From positions 1 through 55,952 of IMG/VR virus record IMGVR_UViG_3300013099_000023: a stretch of 55,952 nt of DNA; one strand, written 5' to 3'. Shown piece by piece: positions 46,321 through 55,031 of this stretch; position 1 is the first letter of the stretch; each line of letters starts with the position of its first letter. This DNA comes from a virus. The position numbers were made by a program, and so were the translations under genes. A model generated the notes under the pieces. It was not told the origin of the DNA. It searched no databases and was given only the letters and a program-made list of their open reading frames with translations.

Positions 46321-47559
46321 CTATACCTGGTCTATAACAGCTGTAATTTTAACTTCTGTAGCCTTAGTACCAGATTTATATATAGTACCTGCCTCTCCTA
46401 AAGAATTAGTATTTACAGGATTGCCTCCTATAATATCGCCAGTAGTAGTTTCATCATGTGAAAAATAAACTAGCCTACCAGAAATTGGCTGCCAGAATTG
46501 GTCTTTTACTCTTGCTAATATACCAGTAGTAGCAGAACCATTGGCTGAAATTATACTAGGGTCTGCTAGCAAAGAAATAGAAGTCACTATTTTTGCCTGA
46601 GTAGCAACGTTATATTGAGCATAACTATAAGATTCTGTTTGTCCAAAATAATTAGCTTTACGTTGTAACTTATAGATATTATCACCTTCTATAGCTAAAT
46701 CATACACAACTATTACCTTGTTAGTAGTAATCTCTACGTTATCTAGTAACATTGAGCCATAATTATGTAAATTTATACCTGTGCCAGAAACGTCTATAAA
46801 TAACATATTTGTAGCTTTTACATAACAAAGCATATCTGTTGCTCCATACTTATCTAAAGCATATATTTTATAGAATGTGCAGGCTGTAATATCCTTATAC
46901 TCAGCTGCCTCATACCTTGTTATATAACTACCTGTATAAGCATTTATTTTATATAAAGCACCAGTATTAGCTAAAGTTCCACTATAATTATTAAATAACC
47001 ATATATTTGTATAAAAAACTACGTCAGTACCATAAGCGTATTCCTCTTCTACAGTGTCGGCTAAAACTATAACTCCAGTTTCCCACGCTTGTACGTTCAA
47101 AGTTTCTGATACACCAAGACTATTAGGCCCTATAGTAATAGTCATACCACTACTTAATTTATCCCAATAATCTTGTACAGGTATTCTATCTGTACCTATA
47201 GGTATTGTACCGGAAGTAGTTGTATGATAATGTTCTAAAGTAAAAGCATCAGCATTATATTTATGTCCTACGCTTTCGTTTAAATTTATAATTTGTTCTT
47301 GTATACATACATAATTTTGTATTTTCCAACGTTTAATAGCTAAAGAATTTGTAGCTGTGGTCTCCAACGTCCAAAAATTAGCGCCATCATACTCAAGAGA
47401 CGTGACTGGGTTATCTAGTAACGTGTCTAAAGGACTAGAAAAGGAAGTATTTCCATCAGAAGTTCTTTGGTAAAGTACATTAGTCTCATCATCAAACATG
47501 TAAAAGTAACCATCTACTAAAGTAAAATGATCCTTTTTAAAATTTATATTAGTTGACAT
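46321..47559 (-). CDS. Tail protein, paralogue C (shortest form)
   Basis: The 412-residue basic form of the three-gene family. It has an N-terminal part with LVDGYFYMFDDETNVLYQR and LEYDGANFWTLETTATNS, AIKRWKIQNYVCIQ, then a middle beta part (IPIGTDRIPVQDYW, IWLFNNYSGTL, GALYKINAYTGSYITRY), and the Ig-like Big_1 domain at the end (ARVKDQFWQPISGRLVYFSH). The beta repeats fit a propeller platform. AAAGAGAAAAA precedes the ATG. The tandem order C, B, A along the transcript suggests duplication then growth. Confidence 0.75.
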   Translation of the reverse strand: MSTNINFKKDHFTLVDGYFYMFDDETNVLYQRTSDGNTSFSSPLDTLLDNPVTSLEYDGANFWTLETTATNSLAIKRWKIQNYVCIQEQIINLNESVGHKYNADAFTLEHYHTTTSGTIPIGTDRIPVQDYWDKLSSGMTITIGPNSLGVSETLNVQAWETGVIVLADTVEEEYAYGTDVVFYTNIWLFNNYSGTLANTGALYKINAYTGSYITRYEAAEYKDITACTFYKIYALDKYGATDMLCYVKATNMLFIDVSGTGINLHNYGSMLLDNVEITTNKVIVVYDLAIEGDNIYKLQRKANYFGQTESYSYAQYNVATQAKIVTSISLLADPSIISANGSATTGILARVKDQFWQPISGRLVYFSHDETTTGDIIGGNPVNTNSLGEAGTIYKSGTKATEVKITAVIDQV

Positions 47560-47586
47560 TTTTTCTCTTTATATGTTTATTAATAT

Positions 47587-48117
47587 TTAAATTACCCTTA
47601 TCTTAGGCGACCATAATATACTATATTCAAAAGGATCTCCGTACACTTCTACCTCAGAAGTTATATCAAAAACTGTTTCTCCGTTATCTAAAGTCACTAG
47701 CATATCAGATAAATCTACACCCGCAGAAGGTACGTCATCTTTAATGTTAAACATAACATTAGAATATATAGAAACATCTCTACCTACAGGCTCCATGTAA
47801 GAAACATAAGGAGCTTTTAAATCTGTTAGAAGAGTTCCCCAATCTATAAAAGAACTTAGTTTACCTACTATTTTTGAAAGTTCTCCGTCCAACTCTTCCT
47901 CAGTTATACGATCTAAATAACCTGGCCTAATATGCACATAGTTTGAGCCGCTATAAGTAGTATTTTCATCGTTATAGATACCACTATGTGTTGTACCTAC
48001 CTCTATATAATACTTAGCCTCCCCTTCAAATTCATGTGCGAAAAACTTTTTTATAGATACATTAAACTTTACAGATTTATAAGGATTTAAACTGTTTTTT
48101 ACAAATATGTCAGCCAT
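47587..48117 (-). CDS. Small tail-region protein with Ig-like C terminus
   Basis: A 176-residue protein. Its second half (APYVSYMEPVGRDVSIYSNV, then MFNIKDDVPSAGVDLSDMLV) resembles an Ig-like unit in the 905-residue paralogue A, where GPVVYNVHPPKESKEVPLGT and IYFSIIDKGIGLDIKDVEVF hold the same positions. The N-terminal half (YKSVKFNVSIKKFFAHEFEG, YVHIRPGYLDRITEEELDGE) has no recognised match. It comes first in the paralogue cluster. No clear ribosome binding site before the ATG, which is four bases from the previous stop. Confidence 0.7.
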   Translation of the reverse strand: MADIFVKNSLNPYKSVKFNVSIKKFFAHEFEGEAKYYIEVGTTHSGIYNDENTTYSGSNYVHIRPGYLDRITEEELDGELSKIVGKLSSFIDWGTLLTDLKAPYVSYMEPVGRDVSIYSNVMFNIKDDVPSAGVDLSDMLVTLDNGETVFDITSEVEVYGDPFEYSILWSPKIRVI

Positions 48118-48121
48118 AAGT

Positions 48122-49108
48122 CTAACTAGAAAAATCTATTTGATTTATCATAATTTTAGACATGTACCTAAGTAACTCATCTAAATCTTTAAAATAACCA
48201 CTAGGTTTATTGTCAGGATCTTGTTTACGCATTATCTGTACATAGGTACCATCAGATATTAAATATGAGTTAGTTATTCCTGTAAAGCTATTTGTATTAG
48301 ACGTGGCTACAGTAATTACATTAGAGGCAACACCTAAAGCTGTAAAATAATCATGGTTAGTACCGTCAGTTATGTATAAAGCATCTCCCACCATCACTCC
48401 TGTATCAAATCCTATTGTTATAGTAGAAGCATCAGGAGCGGAAGTGTAGTCAGCTATTAAAAGAGACTCTGTTACAACTGTGTTTAATAGATTCTCCGAT
48501 GTGACTGGGAAATCAAAACCTAGTACAGATGTACAATCATCAGATACGGCTGGAGCTACGGCTACAGCAGTTTTATTTTTTCCGCTATACGCTGTACCTA
48601 TAGTTCCTGAAGAAATGTAAAATTTTCCAGACTCAAATTTTACAGAACAATTTTTATAAGCCAATTGAAAACCTATATCTTCTGAACCACATTTTATTGC
48701 TCGTAACTTGCTTTGTAAATCTTCTGCTATATTTTCTCCTAAAATAGAAGTGTCGTCATCATAATCTAAGGATATCTCATAGTAGTTTCTATCCCCGTAA
48801 GTATACGTACCACTAACTGTAGAGTCCATACTTACTCCAAGTTTATAACTGTTATTTTTTAAATTAAATCTGCCTGCTGCTCCCCTTAAGCCTGAGGACT
48901 TCGCCCAACCTACTTTACTTTCCAATATGTACAGACTTTGAATAGCTGTTCTTTCTTCATTATCAGAATAAGCAGAAGTTGCTGCTGTAAGCATCATTTT
49001 CTCATCGCCTTCTGTTCCTACAGGCACTGCTTGAGCTACGTCTAAAGTTACTTGTTTTACTGTTCCAGGATACAGTTCTAAGTTCTGGACACTTTGATTT
49101 ATAGCCAT
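48122..49108 (-). CDS. Virion protein with flagellin-like module
   Basis: A 328-residue beta-rich protein with a strong AGGAGAAATAAT signal before the ATG. Residues about 84-200 form the module shared with the 528- and 2534-residue proteins: NYYEISLDYDDDTSILGENI, AEDLQSKLRAIK, FESGKFYISSGTIGTAYSG and SVLGFDF. The C-terminal part (GVMVGDALYITDG) is a small beta barrel, followed by a helix (DELLRYMSKIMINQIDF). The strong translation signal suggests a protein made in quantity. Its exact place in the tail is unknown. Confidence 0.75.
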   Translation of the reverse strand: MAINQSVQNLELYPGTVKQVTLDVAQAVPVGTEGDEKMMLTAATSAYSDNEERTAIQSLYILESKVGWAKSSGLRGAAGRFNLKNNSYKLGVSMDSTVSGTYTYGDRNYYEISLDYDDDTSILGENIAEDLQSKLRAIKCGSEDIGFQLAYKNCSVKFESGKFYISSGTIGTAYSGKNKTAVAVAPAVSDDCTSVLGFDFPVTSENLLNTVVTESLLIADYTSAPDASTITIGFDTGVMVGDALYITDGTNHDYFTALGVASNVITVATSNTNSFTGITNSYLISDGTYVQIMRKQDPDNKPSGYFKDLDELLRYMSKIMINQIDFSS

Positions 49109-49140
49109 ATTATTTCTCCTAATATTTTTTAATTTATTTT

Positions 49141-49488
49141 CTATTTATAAAAATAACGCGTCCCTGTATCTAGTAAGTGCAAACAACCACTAAAAGTACA
49201 AGTGTAACCCCAAGAACCTCTGTTATCTGTTTTCATAAAGTATGATCTACCATTACCATCCACATGTGGTGACCTATTAGGAAGTGTTCCAGATATAGAA
49301 ATACCTAATAAATTTCTTGTGCGCATGTCTGTAGCATTTGAATCATAAGGACATGATGCCCAACAATGCCCTGTGTGATTGTTAACTAAATACTCAGGTA
49401 AATTTCCAAAATTATCTGTACCATTTATTTTTCTCCATTTTTCTTCTGGCGTTAAATCTTGATCTTTGCATATATCTTTAGCACGCAT
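49141..49488 (-). CDS. Small hypothetical virion-region protein
   Basis: The start is taken as ATG 49488, with AGG nine bases before it; an upstream ATG at 49512 has no ribosome binding site and overlaps the previous gene more. The product is about 115 residues with four Cys (HCWASCPYD, TCTFSGC) and aromatic Gly turns (NGRSYFMKTDNRGSWGY). HTGHCW recalls HYTGKCW in the 1762-residue protein, hinting at a shared Cys motif. Function unknown. Confidence 0.65.
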   Translation of the reverse strand: MRAKDICKDQDLTPEEKWRKINGTDNFGNLPEYLVNNHTGHCWASCPYDSNATDMRTRNLLGISISGTLPNRSPHVDGNGRSYFMKTDNRGSWGYTCTFSGCLHLLDTGTRYFYK

Positions 49489-49897
49489 ATTGATATACCT
49501 GTGTATTTTCATTTAAAACATATGTATTGTAGTTAGGATAAAAGTCATGTGTCTCTCTTTCATGTAACTTACAATCTATAATTAACATATCACTATCTAA
49601 TAACTTAGGTGCTTTATTGACTTCGGACTTATGGGTTAACCTACAGTCATATAAAAATACTTTATCTTTCAAATATTCTACTTTATGCCAGGATAATTTT
49701 CCTATATATACATTTTCTACTATAATGAAGTAGTGTTTATAAAAATCAAGCTCTATACTATTATCAGGTTCTATTTTCTCAGCTCTACTTAAAACTGGGC
49801 CTGAAAAATAAGCGCCTTCTAAGAGGCAAATATTGTCTTCATATCTAATTTTTTGCCATCTCAACTCTAACTTATACTTATCTTCTAAATTTAACAT
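49478..49897 (-). CDS. Small beta-rich hypothetical protein
   Basis: The start is taken as ATG 49897, just after AAAGGAAG; the frame stays open to 50005 but that part overlaps the previous gene. The 139-residue product alternates short strands (LLEGAYFSGPVL, VYIGKLSWHKVEYL, VFLYDCRLTHKSE, MLIIDCKLHERE) like a small beta-helix or repeat fold. No family recognised. Virion region by context. Confidence 0.68.
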   Translation of the reverse strand: MLNLEDKYKLELRWQKIRYEDNICLLEGAYFSGPVLSRAEKIEPDNSIELDFYKHYFIIVENVYIGKLSWHKVEYLKDKVFLYDCRLTHKSEVNKAPKLLDSDMLIIDCKLHERETHDFYPNYNTYVLNENTQVYQYAC

Positions 49898-49907
49898 AAA
49901 TCTTCCT

Positions 49908-50582
49908 TTAATTAACCCCATAAAGTGGTGTATAAGGCATAGAACAGCTACCACTTTCAATTTTTCCGGTATCACTTTCTGAATTCCCAACCTCCACGAT
50001 AACATGTGAATATTGAAAATCTGCTCTACCTATTTGACCAGCACTTACACTACCTGTAGATCCTATAGATATATCACCTTCATTATTAAAATTTATACCT
50101 GTAGTCCTTTGAGCTTCTGTTACTGTTTGAGATGACGTTATACTACCTTCTGATATACCTCTCATATTATAATCTGGTAAGACTACACTATTATCACCTA
50201 AGGTTACGTATTGCATCATAGCCCAAGACTCAGTAGCAGGTTGTCTGGCGTCACCTTTACTGTAATTGTAACTAGTTACAAACCAGTGTATGGATGAAGG
50301 TGCTACATCGCCTGTTATACACCCTGCAGGATCTACTGTGACAGTTAATTGATTAGCATCTACACAACTAATTGTAGGTGTTGTAGCATACTCTGGTCCA
50401 GGTGAATACAGGGTGACATTTAATGTCTCTGTGGGGCTTTTGACTTCTGCTCCTGGATAAGGGTCCCAAGAACCTAGTATATACGCCCTTTGTACGTTAG
50501 GGTTTATATTCCAAGAAACCTGTGTAGGATGCCCTCCTCCAGCTATAGTAACCGTTGTGCCTGCTCCTATTATTACTCCCAT
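49908..50582 (-). CDS. Hypothetical virion protein
   Basis: A 224-residue protein beginning MGVIIGAGTTVTIAGGGHPT after a GAGGG ribosome binding site. The N-terminal 90 residues look like one beta sandwich (VSWNINPNVQRAYILG, TETLNVTLYSPGP). The C-terminal half (NNEGDISIGSTGSVSAGQIG, QYSHVIVEVGNS) is Gly/Ser-rich. This kind of protein, between hub and fibre genes, is often a tail-tip or tail-completion component, but the family is not recognised. Confidence 0.7.
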   Translation of the reverse strand: MGVIIGAGTTVTIAGGGHPTQVSWNINPNVQRAYILGSWDPYPGAEVKSPTETLNVTLYSPGPEYATTPTISCVDANQLTVTVDPAGCITGDVAPSSIHWFVTSYNYSKGDARQPATESWAMMQYVTLGDNSVVLPDYNMRGISEGSITSSQTVTEAQRTTGINFNNEGDISIGSTGSVSAGQIGRADFQYSHVIVEVGNSESDTGKIESGSCSMPYTPLYGVN

Positions 50583-50628
50583 CTTTTACCCTCAAAAATT
50601 TAAATTTTATTACTATATTAAAGTTAGA

Positions 50629-50835
50629 TTATTTAGGTCTTTTAGTACACCTAGTATAATTAGCAAAATCACATGTATACCGTTCATCACAATCTTTACA
50701 ATGTCTTTTTTTAAAAACAGCTAAACGTGCTCTAAGTTGTCTATCGGGTAAATACTTATGCCCACCCATCACTTGATATACAGCATTAGAATTTGAACTT
50801 GTACTTCTTCTTTTACCACATGCTCCGCAAGACAT
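50629..50835 (-). CDS. Small Cys-rich protein
   Basis: A 68-residue basic protein with CGAC at positions 3-6 and CKDCDERYTC near 46-55, plus a last Cys, enough for a zinc knuckle. AGGGGAG precedes the ATG. Basic (RKR, KKRH) and small, it could bind nucleic acid or zinc. It sits among small virion genes. Function unknown. Confidence 0.65.
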   Translation of the reverse strand: MSCGACGKRRSTSSNSNAVYQVMGGHKYLPDRQLRARLAVFKKRHCKDCDERYTCDFANYTRCTKRPK

Positions 50836-50844
50836 AAACTCCCC

Positions 50845-51084
50845 TTAATTTGTAATAGCAGTTAGCACAACAGATGTTTCATACCAACCACTTGTACCTG
50901 TTATCTGTTTTAAGGTCATTGATGATACATAGCCAGAAAAAATTACTCCACCAGCATTTATTGTCGTCACGTAACAGAACTCTGAATCATTATGTACCAT
51001 AGTATAAGATACCGAAACTATACCATAAATATCATAACTAAAAGATAAGGAGGTGCATTCTATAAAACTATTGGTACAAGCCAT
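50845..51084 (-). CDS. Small beta-rich hypothetical protein
   Basis: A 79-residue protein (MACTNSFIECTSLSFSYDIY, VIFSGYVSSMTLKQITGTSG). It reads as one small beta barrel. AGGAT lies before the ATG. It is part of a run of five short genes between the hub and the fibre genes. Function unknown. Confidence 0.65.
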   Translation of the reverse strand: MACTNSFIECTSLSFSYDIYGIVSVSYTMVHNDSEFCYVTTINAGGVIFSGYVSSMTLKQITGTSGWYETSVVLTAITN

Positions 51085-51088
51085 ATTA

Positions 51089-51373
51089 TTATCCTATATC
51101 ACTCTCTCGTACTGGTACTGGTGCATGTGTAACTGTACCTTGAAAACTATTACCACCCTTATCTAATATCCTGCTAAAATTTGCAGACACATAATCACCA
51201 CCTTGGCCTCTAAAATCATCACTTCTTTTTAAATAGTTAGTATATAGATAGGTGTCTACTTGAGATTTATCAGCCATAAAAGTATGTGTAACAAAATCTC
51301 CTATCCCTATAGGCATAGGCGAACCTGCTCTTAACTTATATGTATAACCCGTCTCTACTATTTCTTGTCCCAT
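51089..51373 (-). CDS. Small hypothetical virion-region protein
   Basis: A 94-residue protein beginning MGQEIVETGYTYKLRAGSPM with a strong GGAGG site. It includes DFVTHTFMADKSQVDTYLYT and is mixed alpha-beta. No family recognised. Tail-tip region by context. Confidence 0.65.
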   Translation of the reverse strand: MGQEIVETGYTYKLRAGSPMPIGIGDFVTHTFMADKSQVDTYLYTNYLKRSDDFRGQGGDYVSANFSRILDKGGNSFQGTVTHAPVPVRESDIG

Positions 51374-51383
51374 ACATCCTCCA

Positions 51384-51995
51384 TTAATTATCTATTGAAT
51401 ATACAAAATCTAAATTAACTGTAGGAACCTGCCCAGGAGTGCATGTTAAGTTTAAACTTTGTAACATACACTTTCCATAACCTCCTATACCCCAAGAAGA
51501 TAAATCTATTATACAGTCACTTTCAATTGTTGTATCTATTCTCCAAGGAGTACCATCAAATACTAACCCAAAACCATCTTGTTGTACGTCTACAGTATAC
51601 ATAGACGCAGGACCTGAGGAAGAAGAAGCATCGACTATTTCATACTCATTTACAGGATTATTCACTCCTGCTAAACTAGGAAAATAAGCTAAGCCTGCTG
51701 TAGGCCCTTGTATATAAGACTTTCCTGGTCCTCCGAATAAATAAATATTTTTGTCACAATCAGTACGTGTAATCCAATTAACAGATACTCCAGCCTTGGC
51801 TGCACACTCTGAATGTACTACTGTGCCTGCATAAGCCGTTATGGACACTGAACCAGAACTTGGAGCGATAGCTAAAGCACTGTTGCCACCACTTGTAAAT
51901 AACTGCACTGGAGTGGCTCCTTTTGAAGATACTGAGATAATTCCATCAGCCTTAATGTCAAAATTTCCTACTAAATTACAGCAGTTATTAGCCAT
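51384..51995 (-). CDS. Hypothetical tail-region protein
   Basis: The start is taken as ATG 51995, preceded by a GAGGAGG site; the frame extends upstream over the previous gene with a basic, unlikely N terminus. The 203-residue product begins MANNCCNLVGNFDIKADGII. It is beta-rich with Gly/Ser loops (SGGNSALAIAPSSGSVSITA) and ends SLNLTCTPGQVPTVNLDFVY. No family recognised. It overlaps the previous stop by eight bases. Confidence 0.68.
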   Translation of the reverse strand: MANNCCNLVGNFDIKADGIISVSSKGATPVQLFTSGGNSALAIAPSSGSVSITAYAGTVVHSECAAKAGVSVNWITRTDCDKNIYLFGGPGKSYIQGPTAGLAYFPSLAGVNNPVNEYEIVDASSSSGPASMYTVDVQQDGFGLVFDGTPWRIDTTIESDCIIDLSSWGIGGYGKCMLQSLNLTCTPGQVPTVNLDFVYSIDN

Positions 51996-52395
51996 CACTT
52001 TCCTCCTCTTCCTCTTCATAGTCAGAGTAATAAGTACCAAAAGCCGGACCACCTTGTATAAGCGAAGAATGATCATGTATTGGTATTATAACTATGTCTA
52101 TAACAACTATTTCTCCGCTATCGGCATAGTAATACACGGAATTTTCTTTGTTCTCAACTTGCCTATATACTACAGCTACACCCTCAGTACTTCCTTCGGG
52201 CAACTCTAGTATACCTATCGCATCATGTTTTACTGCAAATCCCCTTAATAATTCTTTTTTAGATCCTCCTAATAAAACTTCTCCATGTTTATAGAATGTT
52301 CCATAACCTTGTTTTAAATCTACTACAGTCTGTAACTCAATCTGTGTTCCTGCAGGTAGAGTAATCGTATAAGATCTTCTAGATTGCTTAGCCAT
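51988..52395 (-). CDS. Small tail-region protein with acidic tail
   Basis: A 135-residue protein (MAKQSRRSYTITLPAGTQIE; YGTFYKHGEVLLGGSKKELL) with a beta-barrel look and a very acidic end of Glu, Ser and Asp. No ribosome binding site is seen, and the ATG follows the previous stop by two bases, suggesting coupling. No family recognised. Confidence 0.68.
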   Translation of the reverse strand: MAKQSRRSYTITLPAGTQIELQTVVDLKQGYGTFYKHGEVLLGGSKKELLRGFAVKHDAIGILELPEGSTEGVAVVYRQVENKENSVYYYADSGEIVVIDIVIIPIHDHSSLIQGGPAFGTYYSDYEEEEEESDG

Positions 52396-52397
52396 GT

Positions 52398-52976
52398 TTA
52401 AACTACAAATTTCATATTAGAGGTTTTTATAGAGACTACCTCTCCACCGTCCCCAGGAACTGGGGACGACAGAGATGCTAAAACATCTACAGAAGTATTA
52501 TAATCTTTTTGTGCATCTGTTGTATGGTCACCATCTGTAGGCATAATAACCTCATGATTGACTAATTTAAATTGTGACCCCTTAGGCGCTTTTCTATTTA
52601 TACCTGTTATAAGTGCCCATTTACTATCTTGAGTTTCTTGCATTCTAGTATACTTCTCATTTTCTAACCTATGTAGAATATCAGCACCTTGAATATTTAA
52701 AACTACATATTTAGGATCGTCCCATGAGGGGGTTGGATTTGAACTTAATACGTCCCCAGTAAATATCTTATTTAAATTTCCCTCTATGCCTGCCTCTATA
52801 ATTATACTACTGTTACCTAAAGAATTTAAAGACGTAGCTAATATCTTTAAGGAAGCTTGAAAAGTAGATCTATTATTTCTTTCTTTTTTGACATTAAAAC
52901 TTAGAATATCAGGAGTTTTTATTATTAAACTTCCCAAACTAATTTTAGCTCTTATTGGTACAGTATTTAAAGCCAT
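52398..52976 (-). CDS. Baseplate-hub-like protein (gp27/gpD N-terminal type)
   Basis: A 192-residue protein with the pattern of the first beta-barrel domain of tail hub proteins: ILSFNVKKERNNRSTFQASL, IIIEAGIEGNLNKIFTGDVL, YVVLNIQGADILHRLENEKY. The G-x-V-x-S and Q-G-D-x-L elements are typical of the late-control-D/gp27 family. The domain stands alone here, with the following larger gene likely supplying the remainder. GAGGA precedes the ATG. It would sit at the tip of the tail tube. Confidence 0.65.
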   Translation of the reverse strand: MALNTVPIRAKISLGSLIIKTPDILSFNVKKERNNRSTFQASLKILATSLNSLGNSSIIIEAGIEGNLNKIFTGDVLSSNPTPSWDDPKYVVLNIQGADILHRLENEKYTRMQETQDSKWALITGINRKAPKGSQFKLVNHEVIMPTDGDHTTDAQKDYNTSVDVLASLSSPVPGDGGEVVSIKTSNMKFVV

Positions 52977-52979
52977 ACT

Positions 52980-55031
52980 TTAGTCCTCTACAGGATTATT
53001 ATAAAGTGTTACTGATACCCTATCTTTAACATCTAATACACCTGGGTACCCGTTTATAGCTGATATATCCCCCATACCATCTACTCTTATTTTAAAATCT
53101 ATATGATTACCCAAATCTTGAAGGACGGTTGCCACAGCATTAATTGTTTCGGTTTGCTTTTTGTAAATTCCACTATTTAAGCTTGCAAAATTACCATAGT
53201 ACTCAGGTCCTTCTACTACATTAATTAAATATGAAGCTTGGTCTTGATAATTATAGGATATAGAGTTAATTACTCCTCCATTTGGACCTCTTTGCCCTAA
53301 TTTAGGCGTAGCAGTAGGAGCACAAGTATGTGCATAGGTCATACCTGTATCTTTTTTTATTAAATCATATAAATTCTTAGATAATCCAATTGTTTGTGCT
53401 TCGCTTAAAGAACCTAGACTGATATTAGCAGTTCTACCTGAGTCTAATAACTTCATAGCTTTAGACATGGCTGTTTCTTCAAAATCTTGAACCGTAGTAG
53501 GATCATTATCAGGAAGTCCATCTGCTTGGTCAACTAGATCACCATTAACAGCTATTGGATTGGGAAGCTCTTCTAAAGCTATAGCTGTTAAATTTACCTC
53601 TAACTCTTTAGCTTTATCTGCTGCTTGTCCACTTGGATCTTGTATTACAAAACAAGGTGTATCTAAAGAAACTTTTATCCAAACTTGTTTTATTAAAAGT
53701 CCGCCTCCAGCTGATTTTGTAGGTAGAATAGTACCTAAACCTTTTAAGGCTAAGTCATCTATAGGCCCATCACTGTTCCCAGAAAATAGATTGAACAACT
53801 CTGTACTATCATGCTGAATATAAAAAGGTACATGGGTACCAAAAGTGCCTTTATCTTTATAAAAAGAATTATTAGCAAATTGTATCTCTATTTTATCTGC
53901 TTCTGTAAGTTCCCCATATGAGCTGTAATCTACTGTATACTCCTCTGATTCTGATAAAGAGTATACACTTTCTTTAGTATTTTCTGAGGCTGTTATTATT
54001 ACTGTATTTTCTTTTGTATTATCAGCTACAGCCGCTTCTAATTTAGGTACTCCTCTACAAGTAGTAAGATTAATACCTACAAAATAAACACCTGCTACAT
54101 TGATAAATTTATTAACTATTGTAGAACCATATTTACGATAAGTTAAACCTTCTTTAAGTGGTATTGACACCACTAGAGGCTTACCCCCTTGTACTGACCC
54201 ATCTTCATAATCAAAACAAGGATCATCTTTAGGTCCCTCATTGGCTCTCCTACGAGGCACACCTATATTTGGACTTCTAGCATTCTGACCTAAAGTAAAA
54301 CCTGGATCTCCATTTTCAGGTAACACCCCATTACCCTCAAAATCTAAAAGCATAGGTACAAGTGAATTACTTTGTTGAGATATTTTAGTTAGTTTATCGT
54401 ACTTGGAATTCCAACTAGGAATTATTTGCCAAGCATAACCAACAATACTTTGAAAGGTATTGGCCACTTCAAATAATTCTTTTATCCCATTAGCATAACT
54501 AGAATTTCCGCTTGTATAGATAGGGTCATTATAAGTAATTATAGAAGTAGTTGTAAATCCTGGAGCTATACAATTAGAATTCATGTGCGTAGCATCCCAT
54601 ATAGTATAATTTTCTCTATTTTTACCTATTACATTTTCCCAAGGAAAAACTATTCTTTTAATTTTAGGCTTTCCGCCTGTTACCATCACTCCAACTCTTT
54701 TAGGGGTATAACCTACAGAAGAAATGGTGTAATAAATATTTAGTGCGCTAAAAGATCCTTCCCCTACTTTATATGTAATAACTCTACCATTTTCATCTAC
54801 ACAAAACTCTGTTGGTGCTTCATCTTCTGACATTAACTCCAATAAGGATGCTTTTATAGCATCCATAGGATTTACTCTTTTTAGATTTACATTTTGTAAC
54901 TTACCCCCAATCACACCTCCTGAAGGTATATCAAAAGTTTCTAAAACATCAGTAATTATTACAGAAGCCTCAGGAACCTCTGGAGCTTTGTAACCATCAA
55001 TACTTTGAAAAGTGGGCCAAAAATTACCCAT
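52980..55031 (-). CDS. Tail hub or tip protein
   Basis: A 683-residue protein directly after the tape measure gene, overlapping its stop by eight bases (ATGGGTAA). This position is usual for distal tail or hub proteins. It has an N-terminal region with NPMDAIKASLLELMSEDEAP and FCVDENGRVITYKVGEGSFS, a beta domain with WIKVSLDTPCFVIQ, and a C-terminal part (FKIRVDGMGDISAINGYPG, VLDVKDRVSVTLYN) that fits a hub barrel. No lysozyme or peptidase motif is visible. Product family not assigned precisely. Confidence 0.68.
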   Translation of the reverse strand: MGNFWPTFQSIDGYKAPEVPEASVIITDVLETFDIPSGGVIGGKLQNVNLKRVNPMDAIKASLLELMSEDEAPTEFCVDENGRVITYKVGEGSFSALNIYYTISSVGYTPKRVGVMVTGGKPKIKRIVFPWENVIGKNRENYTIWDATHMNSNCIAPGFTTTSIITYNDPIYTSGNSSYANGIKELFEVANTFQSIVGYAWQIIPSWNSKYDKLTKISQQSNSLVPMLLDFEGNGVLPENGDPGFTLGQNARSPNIGVPRRRANEGPKDDPCFDYEDGSVQGGKPLVVSIPLKEGLTYRKYGSTIVNKFINVAGVYFVGINLTTCRGVPKLEAAVADNTKENTVIITASENTKESVYSLSESEEYTVDYSSYGELTEADKIEIQFANNSFYKDKGTFGTHVPFYIQHDSTELFNLFSGNSDGPIDDLALKGLGTILPTKSAGGGLLIKQVWIKVSLDTPCFVIQDPSGQAADKAKELEVNLTAIALEELPNPIAVNGDLVDQADGLPDNDPTTVQDFEETAMSKAMKLLDSGRTANISLGSLSEAQTIGLSKNLYDLIKKDTGMTYAHTCAPTATPKLGQRGPNGGVINSISYNYQDQASYLINVVEGPEYYGNFASLNSGIYKKQTETINAVATVLQDLGNHIDFKIRVDGMGDISAINGYPGVLDVKDRVSVTLYNNPVED

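Noticed and set aside
49898-50005. N-terminal extension of the 139-residue protein
   Set aside because: It overlaps the previous gene throughout, while ATG 49897 has AAAGGAAG at correct spacing.
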